In this document: positions 32,354-41,077 of the stretch, one piece after another
Position numbering within the stretch: the stretch's first letter is position 1
Layout of the letters: each line of letters starts with the position of its first letter
Source of the DNA: CAZUQA01 sp964622375
GTDB lineage: Bacteria; Bacillota_I; Bacilli_A; Erysipelotrichales; Erysipelotrichaceae
NCBI GenBank assembly: GCA_964622375.1
Contig: CAZUQA010000050.1
Coordinates: 1-46,489 of the forward strand
DNA: 46,489 nucleotides
Direction of reading: 5' to 3'
The notes under the pieces: generated by a model
The model's database searches: none
What the model saw: only the letters and a program-made list of their open reading frames with translations
What the model was told of the DNA's origin: nothing
Program-made: the position numbers and the translations under genes

Positions 32354-33799
32354 TTATCGCAACAGAGCTTTCAGGCACATGGTAGCCACTGTTGCATCTC
32401 CGGCATAATTATACATCATTTTTCCTAAGCCCCGGTCATTGAAAAGTTCATCACCTTTAGCTAGAATTAAAACAATATCATCTTTTTGGGCTAAAGCTAT
32501 AGCTTGTTGAATGGCGATTTCTCTTTCTTCAATAAAGTAATATTCACAATTTTTTATCCCGGTAGCAATCTGTTCGGCAATTTCTTGGGGGTTTTCGTTC
32601 CTTTGATCTTCTTCCGTTAAAATTATCAAGTCGGCATATTTATCAGCTACCGCCCCCAACAGATGACGTTTCTGTGACTCGCGCTTACCCGGTGCTCCAA
32701 AAACAGCGATGATGCGACTTTGGTTTTTCTTGGTGTCCCGGGCAAATTGAAATACCCGCTCAAAAGATTCCGGAGAATAGGCGTAATCGACCACGACAGT
32801 GAAATCCTGACCTCCATCAATAGTTTCCATTCTACCGGGAACCACTGGCAATTTTTCTAACTCTTTTATCACATCTTCAACAGGAAAACCCAGTTCGCAT
32901 AAAGCTGCCGTGACTGCTAAAATATTGTAAATGCTGAATTTCCCCAGGGCTTTTGTTACCAGCTTATGTTTCGTGCCCTGCCATACTAGATTAAACTCAC
33001 TACCTTTTCTGTGGCAGGTGATATTTGTCGCCCGATAGTCGCTTGCTTCATCAATCCCATAAGTAAGCACCTGCGCCGGGCAATCAGCTATTATGGTGGC
33101 AGAAACCGCATCGTCTTTGTTGATTATCGTTGTTTTGCCGCTTTGCAGATTATCAAAAAGTTGTTTTTTTGCGGCTAAGTAATTTGTTAAGGTGCCGTGA
33201 AAATCCAAATGTCGACTACTGAAATTGGTTAGCACCGCCATTTCATAGTTGATAAAATCTGGGGGGTGTAAATCCAAATTAATTGAAGAAAGCTCAATTA
33301 CACAATTATAACAGCCGGCTTGGTACATTTTATGCAAATAATCAGCCACGGCTATTTCTTCCAAATTGGTAACATCAATACTTAACTGACAATCAGCGTA
33401 ATGAATACCAATATCACCAATGTAGCCGCAATTTTCAAAATTTTGCATTAAGGTTTTCAACCAATACGCGCTGGTTGTTTTACCCTCAGTACCGGTTATC
33501 CCAATTATTTTCATTTTATCAAAGCAATTTTCATAGAAGACCTTAATCGCATGATTCAAAGCCAGTTTTACATCTTTCACTTTGATGTAATTTATCCCCT
33601 TTTTTCTTTTGTCACGTTCTTTGGCGTGCACGATACACACTGCTCCCTTGGCAATAGCATCATCGATGAAATCATGACCGTCATAAGACAAGCCTTCCAT
33701 ACAGAAAAACATAGCCTGAGCTGTGACATTGCGCGAATCACTGGAAAGACTGGTAATTTCACTTTGAATTTTTACATCAAATATTTCTGATACTTTCAT
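32354..33799 (-). CDS. murE: Mur ligase, MurE-like (UDP-MurNAc-tripeptide synthetase family)
   Basis: 481 residues with the three Mur ligase domains: an N-terminal UDP-binding domain, the ATP loop GITGTEGKTTS at 100-110, and the C-terminal domain with GAPGKRESQKRH. The carbamylated-Lys region YLAAKKQLF is kept. Two usual signatures differ: the SSHAL segment reads SSINL (171-175), and the amino-acid specificity motif DNPR reads EDQR (397-400). It probably adds residue three of the peptidoglycan stem, but the amino acid (DAP, Lys or other) cannot be predicted, and a specialised paralogue is possible. Confidence 0.82.
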   Translation of the reverse strand: MKVSEIFDVKIQSEITSLSSDSRNVTAQAMFFCMEGLSYDGHDFIDDAIAKGAVCIVHAKERDKRKKGINYIKVKDVKLALNHAIKVFYENCFDKMKIIGITGTEGKTTSAYWLKTLMQNFENCGYIGDIGIHYADCQLSIDVTNLEEIAVADYLHKMYQAGCYNCVIELSSINLDLHPPDFINYEMAVLTNFSSRHLDFHGTLTNYLAAKKQLFDNLQSGKTTIINKDDAVSATIIADCPAQVLTYGIDEASDYRATNITCHRKGSEFNLVWQGTKHKLVTKALGKFSIYNILAVTAALCELGFPVEDVIKELEKLPVVPGRMETIDGGQDFTVVVDYAYSPESFERVFQFARDTKKNQSRIIAVFGAPGKRESQKRHLLGAVADKYADLIILTEEDQRNENPQEIAEQIATGIKNCEYYFIEEREIAIQQAIALAQKDDIVLILAKGDELFNDRGLGKMMYNYAGDATVATMCLKALLR

Positions 33800-33800
33800 A

Positions 33801-35072
33801 TTACCGAGCTAACAGATGACCTTTCTGCCAGGTTTCTGCTTTGACTTTTACCAGGCTATTTTTAGGATGAACTCCCGCGATTTCGACGAAGATGTACTCA
33901 CTACTGTGCCCCCAAGAGTTTCCATCTTTGTGGGTCTCTACCAATACTTCCAGTTCTTTTCCCAAAAAACTCTTTTGGTATTTCTCATACTGCTGTTGTG
34001 AGTATTGCCGTAGTTGTTTGACCCGTTGCTTTTTAACTTCCGGCGAGAGCTGATTGCTTAAGTCCGCTGCTTTTGTCTTTATTCTAGCGGAATAGGGAAA
34101 AACATGCAAAAAACTGAAATCACATTCTTCAATAAACTGCCGCGATTGCCGCCACAAGTTCTCATCTTCACCGGGAAAACCGGCAATAATATCACTGGAG
34201 ATACTGATATCGGGAATGTGCTGGCGCAGGATTTTAATCTTTTCTTGATACTGCTGGGTAGTATAGGGGCGATTCATTGCCCTTAGAATTTCATCACTTC
34301 CGCTTTGTAGGGGAATGTGTAAGTGTCGGGCCATTTTCTTCTCTTTTTTTATTAAAGCGATTAAATCAGTGCTAATCTCCGTCATTTCAATTGACGACAG
34401 TCGTAAACGCTGCAATTTCGCTATTTGCAAGGTTTGTTGCAACAAATTGCTGAGATCGCTGTTTATGTCCAAGCCATAACGTCCGCTGTGAATACCTACC
34501 AAGACGATTTCCCGATGGTTTTCCGCTAAAGCTTGGGCATTTTTCACAGCTAAAGCTAGGGGTAGAGAGCGTTCAGCGCCGCGGGCTGAGGGGATTATGC
34601 AGTAACTGCAGTTTTGATTACAGCCATCTTGGATTTTTAAGAACGCCCGGGTATGGGGGTAACTGGTGATTGGTAGATCTTCAAAACTTTCGCTAGTTTT
34701 ACTAATTGATAAAGGGGGTTCAGATTTTTTTTGATAGTTTTCGGCAATGGCTTTTGCTAACTGACTTTTGCCGTAAGACCCAACTAGTAAGTCCACCCTG
34801 ACTTCCCGTAATAATTCTTCTTGAAAAATCTGGACCAGACAGCCAACTACACAGATAAATGCTTGCGGATTGAGTTTAATTGCCCGCTTGATCATTTTCT
34901 TGCTTTTGTTAACAGCGACATTGGTTAAACAACAACTGTTGATTATGTAGATATCAGCTACTGCAGAAAAAGCTACCTCTTTAAAACCGTAGCTCATCAA
35001 AGACTGACGATAATAGGCACTTTCATAACTGTTTACTTTGCACCCGAGAGTACAAATCGCAAAAGAACTCAT
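33801..35072 (-). CDS. mtaB: tRNA t6A37 methylthiotransferase MtaB
   Basis: 423 residues. UPF0004 domain with the first-cluster cysteines in CTLGCKVN, NSCCLTN and VGCLVQ; radical SAM motif CNQNCSYC near residue 151; C-terminal TRAM domain. The TLGCKVN opening places it in the MtaB rather than the MiaB group. It converts t6A37 to ms2t6A37 in tRNA. The ATGA overlaps the rsmE stop. Confidence 0.92.
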   Translation of the reverse strand: MSSFAICTLGCKVNSYESAYYRQSLMSYGFKEVAFSAVADIYIINSCCLTNVAVNKSKKMIKRAIKLNPQAFICVVGCLVQIFQEELLREVRVDLLVGSYGKSQLAKAIAENYQKKSEPPLSISKTSESFEDLPITSYPHTRAFLKIQDGCNQNCSYCIIPSARGAERSLPLALAVKNAQALAENHREIVLVGIHSGRYGLDINSDLSNLLQQTLQIAKLQRLRLSSIEMTEISTDLIALIKKEKKMARHLHIPLQSGSDEILRAMNRPYTTQQYQEKIKILRQHIPDISISSDIIAGFPGEDENLWRQSRQFIEECDFSFLHVFPYSARIKTKAADLSNQLSPEVKKQRVKQLRQYSQQQYEKYQKSFLGKELEVLVETHKDGNSWGHSSEYIFVEIAGVHPKNSLVKVKAETWQKGHLLAR

Positions 35073-35791
35073 TGTTTAATCCTGAGCCAATTATCAATTG
35101 TGTTTAAGCAATACATAACTGCTGATTCTGCCCGTAGTATTCTCCAGCCTAATGAAACCACTTGGTAATTCTTGGAAAGCAACTCACTAACCTCGCTATA
35201 AGAAAACCCACCCTCCGGCCCGATAATCAAATTGACACTGGCAACTTTTTGACTAGCCAGAAAATCTACGATATGGTTTTCGATACTGGCTTGTTCGTAG
35301 GCCAGCATATTAATGACCGCGGTATATTGATCAACCTCAGCTAAGCCCAGCGGTTTCTTAACTTCAACGACCCGACTGCGATGGCATTGTTTACAAGCCT
35401 CCAAGCTAATTTTATTCCAACGGGCAATTTTTTTAGGCAAATCGCTGGCTTTTATTTTAACGACACAACGTTCACTGGTTAAGGGCACGATTTCATCAGC
35501 ACCAAATTCTACGGCTTTTTGCAGCATCAACTCCCATTTTTCTTTCTTCGTCATAACGGCAAACACCCGAACCCAAGGACGATTTTCTTGGCTATCAATC
35601 GTTCTTACAACTATCCCGACAACACTCGGTTCCAGTTGTGTCAGTTTGACAACATAGAGCTGAGCTTCATTATCGACTACCCGTACTTCATCATCTAGTT
35701 TTAGGCGCAAGACATTCTTGATATGATGAGTTTGGTCAAAAGAAAACACTACTTGTTTGTCTTTCAATTCTTTAACAAAGTATTGTTGCAT
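35069..35791 (-). CDS. rsmE: 16S rRNA (uracil1498-N3)-methyltransferase RsmE
   Basis: 240 residues of the SPOUT superfamily: the HHIKNVLRLKLDDEV N-terminal PUA-like domain, KKEKWELMLQKAVEFGADEIVPL, and the knot region LIIGPEGGFSYSEV with LGWRILRAESA. It methylates U1498 of 16S rRNA. The ATG shares its first base with the rluB stop codon. Confidence 0.94.
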   Translation of the reverse strand: MQQYFVKELKDKQVVFSFDQTHHIKNVLRLKLDDEVRVVDNEAQLYVVKLTQLEPSVVGIVVRTIDSQENRPWVRVFAVMTKKEKWELMLQKAVEFGADEIVPLTSERCVVKIKASDLPKKIARWNKISLEACKQCHRSRVVEVKKPLGLAEVDQYTAVINMLAYEQASIENHIVDFLASQKVASVNLIIGPEGGFSYSEVSELLSKNYQVVSLGWRILRAESAVMYCLNTIDNWLRIKQ

Positions 35792-36522
35792 TACCTTGAT
35801 TTCCCTTCTGAAGCCAAAGCCCGCAATTTCTTTATTTCGTAGGGTTTTAAAAGCCGATAACTTCCTATTGCCAATTTATCACAATTTAAATCACCGATAG
35901 CACTGCGATGCAGTCTTTTTACGGTAAACCCAATAGCTTCAATCATCATTTTAATTTGGTGGTTGCGCCCTTCATGAATGACTATTTCCAAGGTACTGTT
36001 GTTTTTCTTGACATCCTTATTCAAGACTTTCACTTTTGCCGGGTGGCTCAATTTACCATCATCTAATAACAAGCCTTTTTCCAGTTTCTTGATTTGTAAA
36101 GGCGTACAGATCCCATTGACACTCACTTCGTAAGTCTTGGTCACCTGATAAGACGGATGGGTCATTTCTTGAACGAAGCTACCATCATTAGTCAGTATAA
36201 TCAAACCGGTAGTATCATAATCTAGGCGACCTACCGGAACAATTTTTACCGGGCTATCAATCAAGTCGACCACTGTCGGCCGAGCAAACTGGTCAACAAC
36301 ACTACAGATTGTCTTCTTTGGTTTGTTCAATAGAAAGTAACAGAGTGTGGGTTTACTTAAAGGTAAATCGTCAACCGTAATTTCAGCATTGGCAGCAACT
36401 TTCTGACCCAACTCGCTTACTGTTTCGCCATTGACTTTAACCCGTCCCTGGCTAATTAGCTCTTCAGCTTTGCGACGTGAAGTTAGGCCACTGGCGGCAA
36501 TAACTTTCTGTAATCTCTCCAT
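35791..36522 (-). CDS. rluB: Ribosomal large-subunit pseudouridine synthase RluB/RsuA family
   Basis: 243 residues. N-terminal S4 RNA-binding domain (LQKVIAASGLTSRRKAEELISQGRVKVNG) and catalytic loop GRLDYDTTGLIILTNDG with the nucleophilic Asp. By its place behind scpB it matches RluB, which makes Psi2605 in 23S rRNA in Bacillus; RsuA-like function is the alternative. Confidence 0.92.
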   Translation of the reverse strand: MERLQKVIAASGLTSRRKAEELISQGRVKVNGETVSELGQKVAANAEITVDDLPLSKPTLCYFLLNKPKKTICSVVDQFARPTVVDLIDSPVKIVPVGRLDYDTTGLIILTNDGSFVQEMTHPSYQVTKTYEVSVNGICTPLQIKKLEKGLLLDDGKLSHPAKVKVLNKDVKKNNSTLEIVIHEGRNHQIKMMIEAIGFTVKRLHRSAIGDLNCDKLAIGSYRLLKPYEIKKLRALASEGKSR

Positions 36523-37071
36523 TTATTCTCCTGCCAGCTTAAACAATGTGTTTTCATCAGCGAAAATTTCTTCAAATTTCGGTAACTCCGCTAAGGATTG
36601 TAGTTTGAATAAATCCATAAAACGTTTAGTAACCTGGTATAGTATCGGTCGCCCGACAGTCTCCAGTCTCCCTTTCTCTTCAATTAATTCACGGGCTAAC
36701 AGTTTCTTTAACATCACTTCACAACCTACCCCTCGTATCTCTTCAATTTCTACGCGAGTGACTGGCTGTTTATAGGCGATTATTGCTAAAGTTTCTAAGG
36801 CTGATGGCGATAGCGCTCCGGTTTTTTCTTCTTCGAAAAAGGGTTTGGCTATTTCATAGACTTCCTCTTTAGTAACCAGTTTGTACTGCCCCCCAAAACC
36901 TACCAAACATAAAGCGCGTTCGTTATTTTCTAATTCTCGCTTTAATTCCTCGATTACGTTCACAGTTTCTGTTTCATCCAACTGCAAAGCTTTAGCAATC
37001 TGTTTCTTTGTTAAGCCTTCTTCGCCAACCAGAAAGAGTAAACCTTCCAGTAACATTTTATTATTGCGCAT
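36523..37071 (-). CDS. scpB: Segregation and condensation protein B
   Basis: 182 residues, winged-helix protein with LLEGLLFLVGEEGLTKKQIAKALQ and the conserved ALETLAIIAYKQPVTRVEIEEIRG. It is a subunit of the SMC-ScpAB condensin that compacts the chromosome. It overlaps scpA by 11 bases and abuts rluB, the usual order. Confidence 0.96.
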   Translation of the reverse strand: MRNNKMLLEGLLFLVGEEGLTKKQIAKALQLDETETVNVIEELKRELENNERALCLVGFGGQYKLVTKEEVYEIAKPFFEEEKTGALSPSALETLAIIAYKQPVTRVEIEEIRGVGCEVMLKKLLARELIEEKGRLETVGRPILYQVTKRFMDLFKLQSLAELPKFEEIFADENTLFKLAGE

Positions 37072-37801
37072 AAGCCCTACCTCGACTAAAATAAATCGTC
37101 TCCGCTTTCATTTTATAAGTTAAAACCTGATTTTTCAACATTTCCAGTACCGCTAAAAAAGTCATAACAATCATCATTCTGTTAATCGCATCACGACATA
37201 AATCATCAAAAGAGAAACTTTCCGGGAGTCGACCAATCAACTTTAGGACCTGTTGCATCCTTTCATCAATAGTCATCTCTTTATCTGTCGTTCGTACTTT
37301 TAGCGGTTCGGTAATTGCCAATCTTCTTTGACAGCGCTCCATCGCGTTGAATAGCTGATAAACCGCCATTGACTCTAATTTAATTTCCGCTTCATTTAGC
37401 CATTGGTCAATCAACGAGCTTTGAGGCTTTTCCAGTAAACGTTCCCGTTGTCCCGCCAGAATCTCCAGTTGTTTACTGACTTCTTGATAACGTTTGTATT
37501 CCAATAAACGCGCTACCAATTCATCGGGATTGCTATCTTGATAATCCCCTTCCAGTTCGGCTTTTTCCTTAGGTAAGAGTTTCTTACTTTTGTATTCCAG
37601 CAAATTTGCCATTTCCACCAGATATTCACTGGCAATCTCGAGGTTTAGTTCTTCCATCGCCCTGATATAAGCTACATATTGATTAGTCAAAACCAAAATG
37701 TCTAAAGCGAAAAGATCGAGTTTGTTTTCCCGAATCAAATGCAACATTAAATCTAAAGGACCGGCGAACTGGTCAATATTAACGGTGAACTCGTTAGTCA
37801 T
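37061..37801 (-). CDS. scpA: Segregation and condensation protein A (kleisin)
   Basis: 246 residues. N-terminal FAGPLDLMLHLIRENKLD and the YLVEMANLLEYKSKKLLP helix identify the bacterial kleisin that bridges SMC heads. The ATGA-type junction with pdp upstream (37798-37801) suggests coupling. Confidence 0.96.
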   Translation of the reverse strand: MTNEFTVNIDQFAGPLDLMLHLIRENKLDLFALDILVLTNQYVAYIRAMEELNLEIASEYLVEMANLLEYKSKKLLPKEKAELEGDYQDSNPDELVARLLEYKRYQEVSKQLEILAGQRERLLEKPQSSLIDQWLNEAEIKLESMAVYQLFNAMERCQRRLAITEPLKVRTTDKEMTIDERMQQVLKLIGRLPESFSFDDLCRDAINRMMIVMTFLAVLEMLKNQVLTYKMKAETIYFSRGRAYAQ

Positions 37802-39090
37802 ACCAGTTTATGGACAAAGGGTGGGCTAGCAATTTCTGTATTTGTAGCGCCAAAGCAAGCCTTGACTCTAGCTAATTGAGCAGCATCCAAATCTTCATCA
37901 TGGTGAATGTAACACAAAATTTCCCCATCCAGTTTGTCACCAACCTTACGATTTAGCACGATACCCACTCGAGGGTTAATTACATCTTCTTTAGTTTGTC
38001 GGCCACCGCCAATTTCATTGACGAAATAAGCTAAACCTAAAGTATCAATCTTTTCCAACCACCCCGATAAACCGTCAATTTTCGTAATCTGAGCAGCCTG
38101 GGGCAACAAGTCGGGATTAGTGATCTGTCGGGTATCGCCTTTTTGATATTGCACCATTAAGCGAAATTTCTCCAAAGCAGAACCATCAGCTATTACCGCC
38201 TGCAAATGTTGACGAGCTTCTTCTTCATTGTTACAAATCTTTGCTTGTTGTAGTAAAGTCGCTCCGGAATCATACAATAACTCCATGAAATCCTGGGGTC
38301 CTTGACCCCTTAATGACATGATGGCTTCTTTAACTTCCAAAGCATTACCGATGGCATTACCCAAAGGTTGATCCATACTTGACAGCACCGCTTGGGTATC
38401 TTTACCATGGGCTTTACCGATAGCTATCATCGCCTCCGCCAGTTTCTTGGCTTCTTCTATTGTTCGCATGAAAGAGCCTTTGCCAAACTTAACATCTAAG
38501 AGTATGGTATCACTGCCGGCTGCCAGCTTCTTGCTCATGATTGAAGAAGCAATCAAAGGAATACAATCAACCGTGGCGGTGACATCGCGTAAAGCATAAA
38601 TCTTCTTATCAGCCGGTACCAGTTCTGCGGTTTGCCCGATAATTGCCAAACCGATTTCGTTGACTTGTTTAATAAATTCCGCTTGGCTCAAGTAAACATT
38701 AAAGCCGCTAATTGACTCCAGCTTGTCTAAAGTGCCACCGGTAAAGCCCAGCCCGCGTCCTGACATCTTAGCACATTTACCGCCGCAAGCAGCTACCAGC
38801 GGTAACAAAGCCAATGAAGTCTTGTCACCAACACCGCCGGTTGAATGTTTATCAACTTTAATGCCGGCTATCGAACTCAAGTCAATAGTATCACCACTAT
38901 TGATCATCGCCGTTGTCAAATCAGCAGTTTCCTCATCATTCATCCCTTTAAGCACTATTGCCATTAACAAAGCGCTGGCTTGATAATCCGGTATTGCATC
39001 ACTAACATAGCCCTGAATAAAATAAGCAATTTCTTCCTTAGTTAACTGTTTACCGTTCTTTTTCTTTTCAATGATCTCTATCATTCGCAT
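37798..39090 (-). CDS. pdp: Pyrimidine-nucleoside phosphorylase
   Basis: 430 residues. KHSTGGVGDKTSLALLPLVAACGGKCAKMSGRGLGFTGGTLDKL is the family signature, with the KFGKGSF substrate loop. It splits uridine, thymidine and deoxyuridine with phosphate. GGAGG lies ten bases before the ATG. Placed after thyA and folA, it joins synthesis and salvage of pyrimidine deoxynucleosides. Confidence 0.95.
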   Translation of the reverse strand: MRMIEIIEKKKNGKQLTKEEIAYFIQGYVSDAIPDYQASALLMAIVLKGMNDEETADLTTAMINSGDTIDLSSIAGIKVDKHSTGGVGDKTSLALLPLVAACGGKCAKMSGRGLGFTGGTLDKLESISGFNVYLSQAEFIKQVNEIGLAIIGQTAELVPADKKIYALRDVTATVDCIPLIASSIMSKKLAAGSDTILLDVKFGKGSFMRTIEEAKKLAEAMIAIGKAHGKDTQAVLSSMDQPLGNAIGNALEVKEAIMSLRGQGPQDFMELLYDSGATLLQQAKICNNEEEARQHLQAVIADGSALEKFRLMVQYQKGDTRQITNPDLLPQAAQITKIDGLSGWLEKIDTLGLAYFVNEIGGGRQTKEDVINPRVGIVLNRKVGDKLDGEILCYIHHDEDLDAAQLARVKACFGATNTEIASPPFVHKLV

Positions 39091-39091
39091 A

Positions 39092-39559
39092 CTAACTCAA
39101 CCTCCGATATTCCTTAAGGACAAAGCCCGGATATTCTTCTACCGCTATTACTTCCCACTGGTTTTCATCAAAATCCGGGAAATAAGTGTCAGCGGGATAA
39201 ACACCGTTGACATGACTGATATACATTTTTTCACAATATGGTAAAGCTTGGCGATAAATGGAAGCTCCGCCACAAACAAAGTATTCTTCAGTGCTGATTT
39301 GTGCCTCTTTTAGAAAACATAATAAATCGGTAATATAAGTTACATTGTCGTAAGGCCTCAGCTCTTCTTCATTTATCACATAGGTATGTCTTTTAGCTAA
39401 TGGTGCTTTCAAACCGAGAAAAGTAGTAGCTCCCATAACTAAAGCCTGATTTAAAGTCCGCTTCTTAAACAGCTGTAAATCTTCAGGTAGATTCCAAGGC
39501 ATCCAGCCATCTTTACCTATGCCTTTTTCCTGATCAAAAGCTACAATAATACTCAACAT
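39092..39559 (-). CDS. folA: Dihydrofolate reductase
   Basis: 155 residues: IVAFDQEKGIGKDGWMPWNLPEDLQLFKKRT, then VMGATTFLGL and FVCGGASIYRQALPY, the NADPH and folate sites. It regenerates tetrahydrofolate oxidised by ThyA. GAGGTGA precedes the ATG, which shares a base with the thyA stop. Confidence 0.96.
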   Translation of the reverse strand: MLSIIVAFDQEKGIGKDGWMPWNLPEDLQLFKKRTLNQALVMGATTFLGLKAPLAKRHTYVINEEELRPYDNVTYITDLLCFLKEAQISTEEYFVCGGASIYRQALPYCEKMYISHVNGVYPADTYFPDFDENQWEVIAVEEYPGFVLKEYRRLS

Positions 39560-40431
39560 TAAACGCTCACCTCGCCTTGTAATTTTGGATGATGGATATA
39601 ATCGACAATCTCAAAGTCGGCATAACGATAAGAGAAAATATCCGTGCTATCTTTCTTGATTAACAGCTGCGGTAGCGGATAAGGCTCTCTGGTAATTTGA
39701 ATTTTCATCTGTTCAATATGATTTAAATAAATATGGGTATCACCAAAAGTATGAATGAACTCCCCCGGCTGTAAGCCACAGACTTTAGCTACCAAGGCTA
39801 ACAGCAAAGCATAGGAAGCGATATTAAAAGGTACCCCTAAAAACACATCAGCACTCCTTTGGTACATCTGTAAGTCCAGTTTCTTACGATCACTGCTGAC
39901 AAAGAATTGAAAAAAACTGTGACAGGGCGGCAATGCCATGTTTTCGGTTTCCGCCGGATTGTAAGCTACCACCAGATGACGGCGTGAGAAAGGATTGTTT
40001 TTTATCGAATCAATTACTGAACTAATTTGATCGACACCACAAAAGTCGCGCCATTGTTTCCCATAAACCGGTCCTAAATCACCATGTTTAACGGCAAAGG
40101 CTTCATCTTCCTTGATACGTTTAATAAACTCTTCCTTGCTTTCCCCGCTATACTCTGTACTACTTTGATACTTAACGTAAGGCCAGTCATTCCAGATGTT
40201 AACATCGTTTAAAACCAGGGGGCGAATATTAGTGCTACCGCTTAAAAACCACAGAAGTTCATGAATGATTCCTTTGTAATAGACCTGTTTGGTCGTCAAC
40301 AAAGGAAAGCCATCTGCCATATTAAAACGCATTTGATAGCCAAAAATCGCCAGGGTACCGGTTCCGGTTCTATCAGCGCGCAACTGTCCGTTTTTTAATA
40401 TATACTCTACTAAATCCAAGTATTGTTTCAT
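39559..40431 (-). CDS. thyA: Thymidylate synthase
   Basis: 290 residues. RADRTGTGTLAIFGYQMRF, the catalytic Cys in LPPCHSFFQFFV, QRSADVFLGVPFNIASYALL and GDTHIYLNH are canonical. It methylates dUMP to dTMP with methylene-THF. The ATG has no Shine-Dalgarno sequence and sits six bases from a perfect TATAAT. Confidence 0.97.
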   Translation of the reverse strand: MKQYLDLVEYILKNGQLRADRTGTGTLAIFGYQMRFNMADGFPLLTTKQVYYKGIIHELLWFLSGSTNIRPLVLNDVNIWNDWPYVKYQSSTEYSGESKEEFIKRIKEDEAFAVKHGDLGPVYGKQWRDFCGVDQISSVIDSIKNNPFSRRHLVVAYNPAETENMALPPCHSFFQFFVSSDRKKLDLQMYQRSADVFLGVPFNIASYALLLALVAKVCGLQPGEFIHTFGDTHIYLNHIEQMKIQITREPYPLPQLLIKKDSTDIFSYRYADFEIVDYIHHPKLQGEVSV

Positions 40432-40437
40432 GTAAAT

Positions 40438-40443
40438 ATTATA
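40438..40443 (-). promoter_or_regulatory. thyA promoter predicting a leaderless mRNA
   Basis: TATAAT on the minus strand, followed by exactly six bases and the thyA ATG at 40431. The hexamer lies two bases past the T-tract of the ssb terminator. No -35 match is visible because that position is the terminator stem. Confidence 0.6.
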
Positions 40444-40445
40444 CT

Positions 40446-40470
40446 AAAAAAAAGGGCTTTCGCCCGTTTT
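40446..40470 (-). terminator. Terminator of ssb
   Basis: On the minus strand GGGC, loop GAAA, GCCC, then eight T residues, preceded by AAAA that can pair with part of the T-run. Confidence 0.9.
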
Positions 40471-40475
40471 CTTGA

Positions 40476-40790
40476 CTATTTGGCAATGAAAGACATCTTC
40501 TCACAAATGATTTCGCAATTGTAGAATTTCCCACCTTCTTTAGTGTCAAAGTTTCTGGCAGCTAAACGTCCCTTGATTCCTACTATGGAATTAACATCAC
40601 ATAAACTGCTACAACTTTCAGCCAAGCCCTTCCATAATGTGACCAAGAAAGTGTCACTTTCATAAATGCCTTCGCTGTTAGGAAAATTTCTTTCCACTTC
40701 TACTTCTAAAGAAGCCACTTTCGTACCATTAACAGTCTCGCGTAGTTCCGGTAAGCTGACAACCTTACCAACCATACAAATATTGTTCAT
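40476..40790 (-). CDS. ssb: Short single-stranded DNA-binding protein
   Basis: 104 residues, a single OB fold: MNNICMVGKVVSLPELRETVNGTKVASLEVEVER, then SIVGIKGRLAARNF. It ends almost at the fold and lacks the Gly/Gln-rich linker and acidic DDDIPF-type tail used to recruit repair and replication proteins. This is like the competence-linked SsbB/YwpH type rather than the replicative SsbA. AAAGGAG precedes the ATG, and a long structured leader lies upstream. Confidence 0.88.
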   Translation of the reverse strand: MNNICMVGKVVSLPELRETVNGTKVASLEVEVERNFPNSEGIYESDTFLVTLWKGLAESCSSLCDVNSIVGIKGRLAARNFDTKEGGKFYNCEIICEKMSFIAK

Positions 40791-40800
40791 GGAAACACTC

Positions 40801-40993
40801 CTTTAATGATTTTTGCGCTTCAGCTTTGTTCCCTTACTTCAACATCCGGAAATAAAAGCTGCGGCTTGATTAACAGGCTTTAATCCTGTATTTTGTTCAG
40901 GGAAGAGATTTGGTGTTTTTATTATTTATATTTATTAATCCCTTCCCTAGTTATCTATTGCCGAAAAACGCCAATAGACCTTAAAACACTTGT
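40801..40993 (-). ncRNA. Structured leader RNA upstream of ssb, family not identified
   Basis: The roughly 200 bases between a TATAAT (40994-40999) and the ssb ribosome-binding site can form four successive hairpins on the minus strand. A: TCTATTG/CAATAGA (40954-40978). B: GGGAAGGGATT/AATCTCTTCCC, 11 pairs with one G-U, around a 26-base AT-rich loop (40900-40947). C: ACAGG/CCTGT (40873-40889). D: CAGCTTT/AAAGCTG with an inner TTCC/GGAA (40821-40861). It may be a cis-regulatory leader or a separate small RNA; no terminator follows it before ssb. Confidence 0.55.
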
Positions 40994-40999
40994 ATTATA
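40994..40999 (-). promoter_or_regulatory. -10 box of the ssb leader transcript
   Basis: TATAAT on the minus strand about 200 bases upstream of ssb, directly before the structured leader. No clear -35 hexamer is visible. Confidence 0.5.
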
Positions 41000-41077
41000 G
41001 CCAATAAGTTATCAAAGTATTATTGATATGCTCTCTTGCCAAGAAAAAAAACCTTTCTGTCAAAGTTCTTCTTATCG

